Of a DNA stretch of 6,296 bases, positions 5,559 to 6,296 are shown in pieces. Origin of the DNA: Nitrososphaeraceae archaeon (lineage in GTDB: Archaea > Thermoproteota > Nitrososphaeria > Nitrososphaerales > Nitrososphaeraceae); assembly GCA_030038695.1 (NCBI GenBank), contig JASHSN010000112.1, positions 1 through 6,296 on the forward strand. Reading direction: 5' to 3'. Numbering within the stretch: position 1 is the stretch's first letter; each line of letters starts with the position of its first letter. The notes below the pieces were generated by a model, which saw only the letters and a program-made list of their open reading frames with translations, was not told the origin of the DNA and searched no databases. The position numbers were made by a program, and so were the translations under genes.

Positions 5559-6137
5559 TCATGGGGATTGTACACTTTTCACATATAACCACTTTCTGAG
5601 CAAACGACTCAAAATAGGCATTGCGAAATATGTAAGTGAAGCAACAAGTATCGCAGTATAAATTACAGTATTGCCAAGTAATGGCCATTGCTCCAAGAAA
5701 GGATTAAGAATAGATCGTGATAGCGAACTAATGGCATATGCAGCAATAAATACAACAATTGCCATTTTCCATCGAGGTGGCGTAGGTACTGATATTTGAG
5801 TTCTCAAGTTTGGTAGAGCAAACCAGGTTTCCAAACCAGTAGCTGTATCGTAATATGGCTCGGAGTACTTGTTTACTTCCTCTAAGAGCTTTATTGATTC
5901 CGGTGAATTTTCCCATGTCTCCTTTGCGGCTTTATTAGTAAAACGGTGGATAATGTACCGCAATGATTTACTACCTCCGGGAATAATTAGCGTCGTTCCA
6001 ATGTATCCGGCAGCCTTCCTTTGAAATGTCATGTAATGCTCAAACCAGCCATCGTAATCTTTCTGACGGCCAGGCTTTATGCTCCTGCAAATGACCCATG
6101 TAACTTCCTTTTGAAAATCGCCTGACAATTTTATCAC
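5559..6137 (-). CDS. ABM-domain protein with two C-terminal membrane helices (COG3224-like)
   Basis: The complete 192-residue gene starts at GTG 6137; an in-frame TGA two codons upstream leaves no earlier start. Residues about 10-95 form an antibiotic-biosynthesis-monooxygenase (ABM) ferredoxin-like domain: VTWVICRSIKPG, DYDGWFEHY, GYIGTTLIIPGG, LRYIIHRF and a KETWENSPE segment. The linker TGLETWFALP plus PPRWKMAI is characteristic of COG3224-type proteins, and two membrane helices follow (about 124-139 and 155-177), ending in MPILSRLLRKWLY. ABM domains often act without cofactor or bind small aromatic or haem-like ligands, but the function of the membrane-tethered type is not established. 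The domain should face the cytoplasm, given the basic C-terminal residues and lack of a signal peptide. Length and order match the family; no defects are seen. It is transcribed towards the luciferase-like gene and away from the partial ORF at the right edge. Confidence 0.9.
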   Translation of the reverse strand: MIKLSGDFQKEVTWVICRSIKPGRQKDYDGWFEHYMTFQRKAAGYIGTTLIIPGGSKSLRYIIHRFTNKAAKETWENSPESIKLLEEVNKYSEPYYDTATGLETWFALPNLRTQISVPTPPRWKMAIVVFIAAYAISSLSRSILNPFLEQWPLLGNTVIYTAILVASLTYFAMPILSRLLRKWLYVKSVQSP

Positions 6138-6156
6138 TAATCAACTCATCCTTGTT

Positions 6157-6167
6157 TCATATATACT
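6157..6167 (-). promoter_or_regulatory. TATA box of the ABM-membrane gene, leaderless arrangement
   Basis: Minus-strand AGTATATATGA (6167-6157) is centred 25 bases before the GTG at 6137, the archaeal TATA-to-start spacing, so transcription should begin at or next to the start codon. A purine-rich GGATGAG sits ~8-14 bases before the GTG but would be at the very 5' end of, or outside, the transcript. The same TATATA core could also serve the plus-strand ORF to the right. Confidence 0.6.
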
Positions 6168-6237
6168 TCATTTGTACTTGTAATGTGCAATAGTGTATCT
6201 TACTTACATAGCAGTCAAACCTAGAAAGGATTCAATT

Positions 6238-6296
6238 TTGGCCATAACTACAAAGGCAAGAATAACTGCCCTTGCTATACTTGCGAAAGAGCGTGG
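6238..6296 (+). CDS. Start of an unassigned protein, possibly helix-turn-helix, cut by the window edge
   Basis: A plus-strand frame is open from 6184 (after TAA 6181-6183) to the window end. The best start is TTG at 6238, preceded after 7 bases by AAGGA (6226-6230), a reasonable ribosome binding site. It gives the peptide AITTKARITALAILAKERG after the start, an amphipathic, Ala-rich helix of the kind that opens many archaeal winged-helix regulators. GTG at 6193, about 31 bases from the TATATA at 6159-6165, would add 15 residues and include AVKPRKDS. With only ~20-35 residues visible the family cannot be named, and even the existence of the gene depends on sequence outside the window. It would be divergent from the ABM-membrane gene, sharing a ~100-base promoter region. 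Confidence 0.4.
   Translation, partial: MAITTKARITALAILAKER

Noticed and set aside
1..6296. CRISPR array, tRNA, rRNA, prophage genes or toxin-antitoxin pair
   Set aside because: No regularly spaced repeats, no tRNA T-arm/anticodon arrangement, no rRNA-like blocks and no recognisable phage or toxin-antitoxin proteins were found on either strand by eye.

Overview
The window looks like archaeal DNA, most likely from a soil-type ammonia-oxidising thaumarchaeon (Nitrososphaera/Nitrosocosmicus-like). This rests on the protein families recognised by eye (FUN14-like protein, small AAA+ ATPase with a GPPASAKT P-loop, F420-type luciferase-like monooxygenase, archaeal secreted beta-sandwich protein), on TATA-type promoters very close to start codons, and on AT-rich spacers. 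No search was run, so the lineage is an inference.

Only two complete, apparently intact genes are present, both on the minus strand. One is a 485-residue exported protein (1392-2849). The other is a 192-residue antibiotic-biosynthesis-monooxygenase-like (ABM) protein with two C-terminal membrane helices (5559-6137). The left edge carries the end of an unassigned small protein (1-210, plus). The right edge carries the start of another (about 6238 onward, plus).

Almost everything else is a broken gene. In order: the last ~22 codons of a short-chain dehydrogenase (SDR; 298-369, minus); the C-terminal third of a FUN14-like membrane protein (580-777, plus); the first ~60 codons of an AAA+ ATPase (868-about 1050, plus); a decayed second copy of the 485-residue exported protein (about 1140-1380, minus); a small ORF ending in a GYxxGY motif (2964-3248, plus); the first ~35 codons of a membrane protein (3411-about 3515, plus) that runs directly into an antisense SDR core (3507-3944, minus) lacking both ends and its catalytic serine; an F420-dependent oxidoreductase split by a small internal deletion (4432-5354, plus); and a short RNA-like stretch (about 5361-5522) that may be the 3' end of an IS605-type tnpB and its guide RNA.

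I see no operon or pathway linking these genes. The best reading is a genomic graveyard: an accessory region where fragments of unrelated genes have been joined by deletion and recombination around two surviving genes. I found no convincing new defence or biosynthetic system. The points most worth following are the ABM-membrane protein, the exported protein with its decayed tandem paralogue, the structured 5361-5522 segment, and the sharp fragment junctions.
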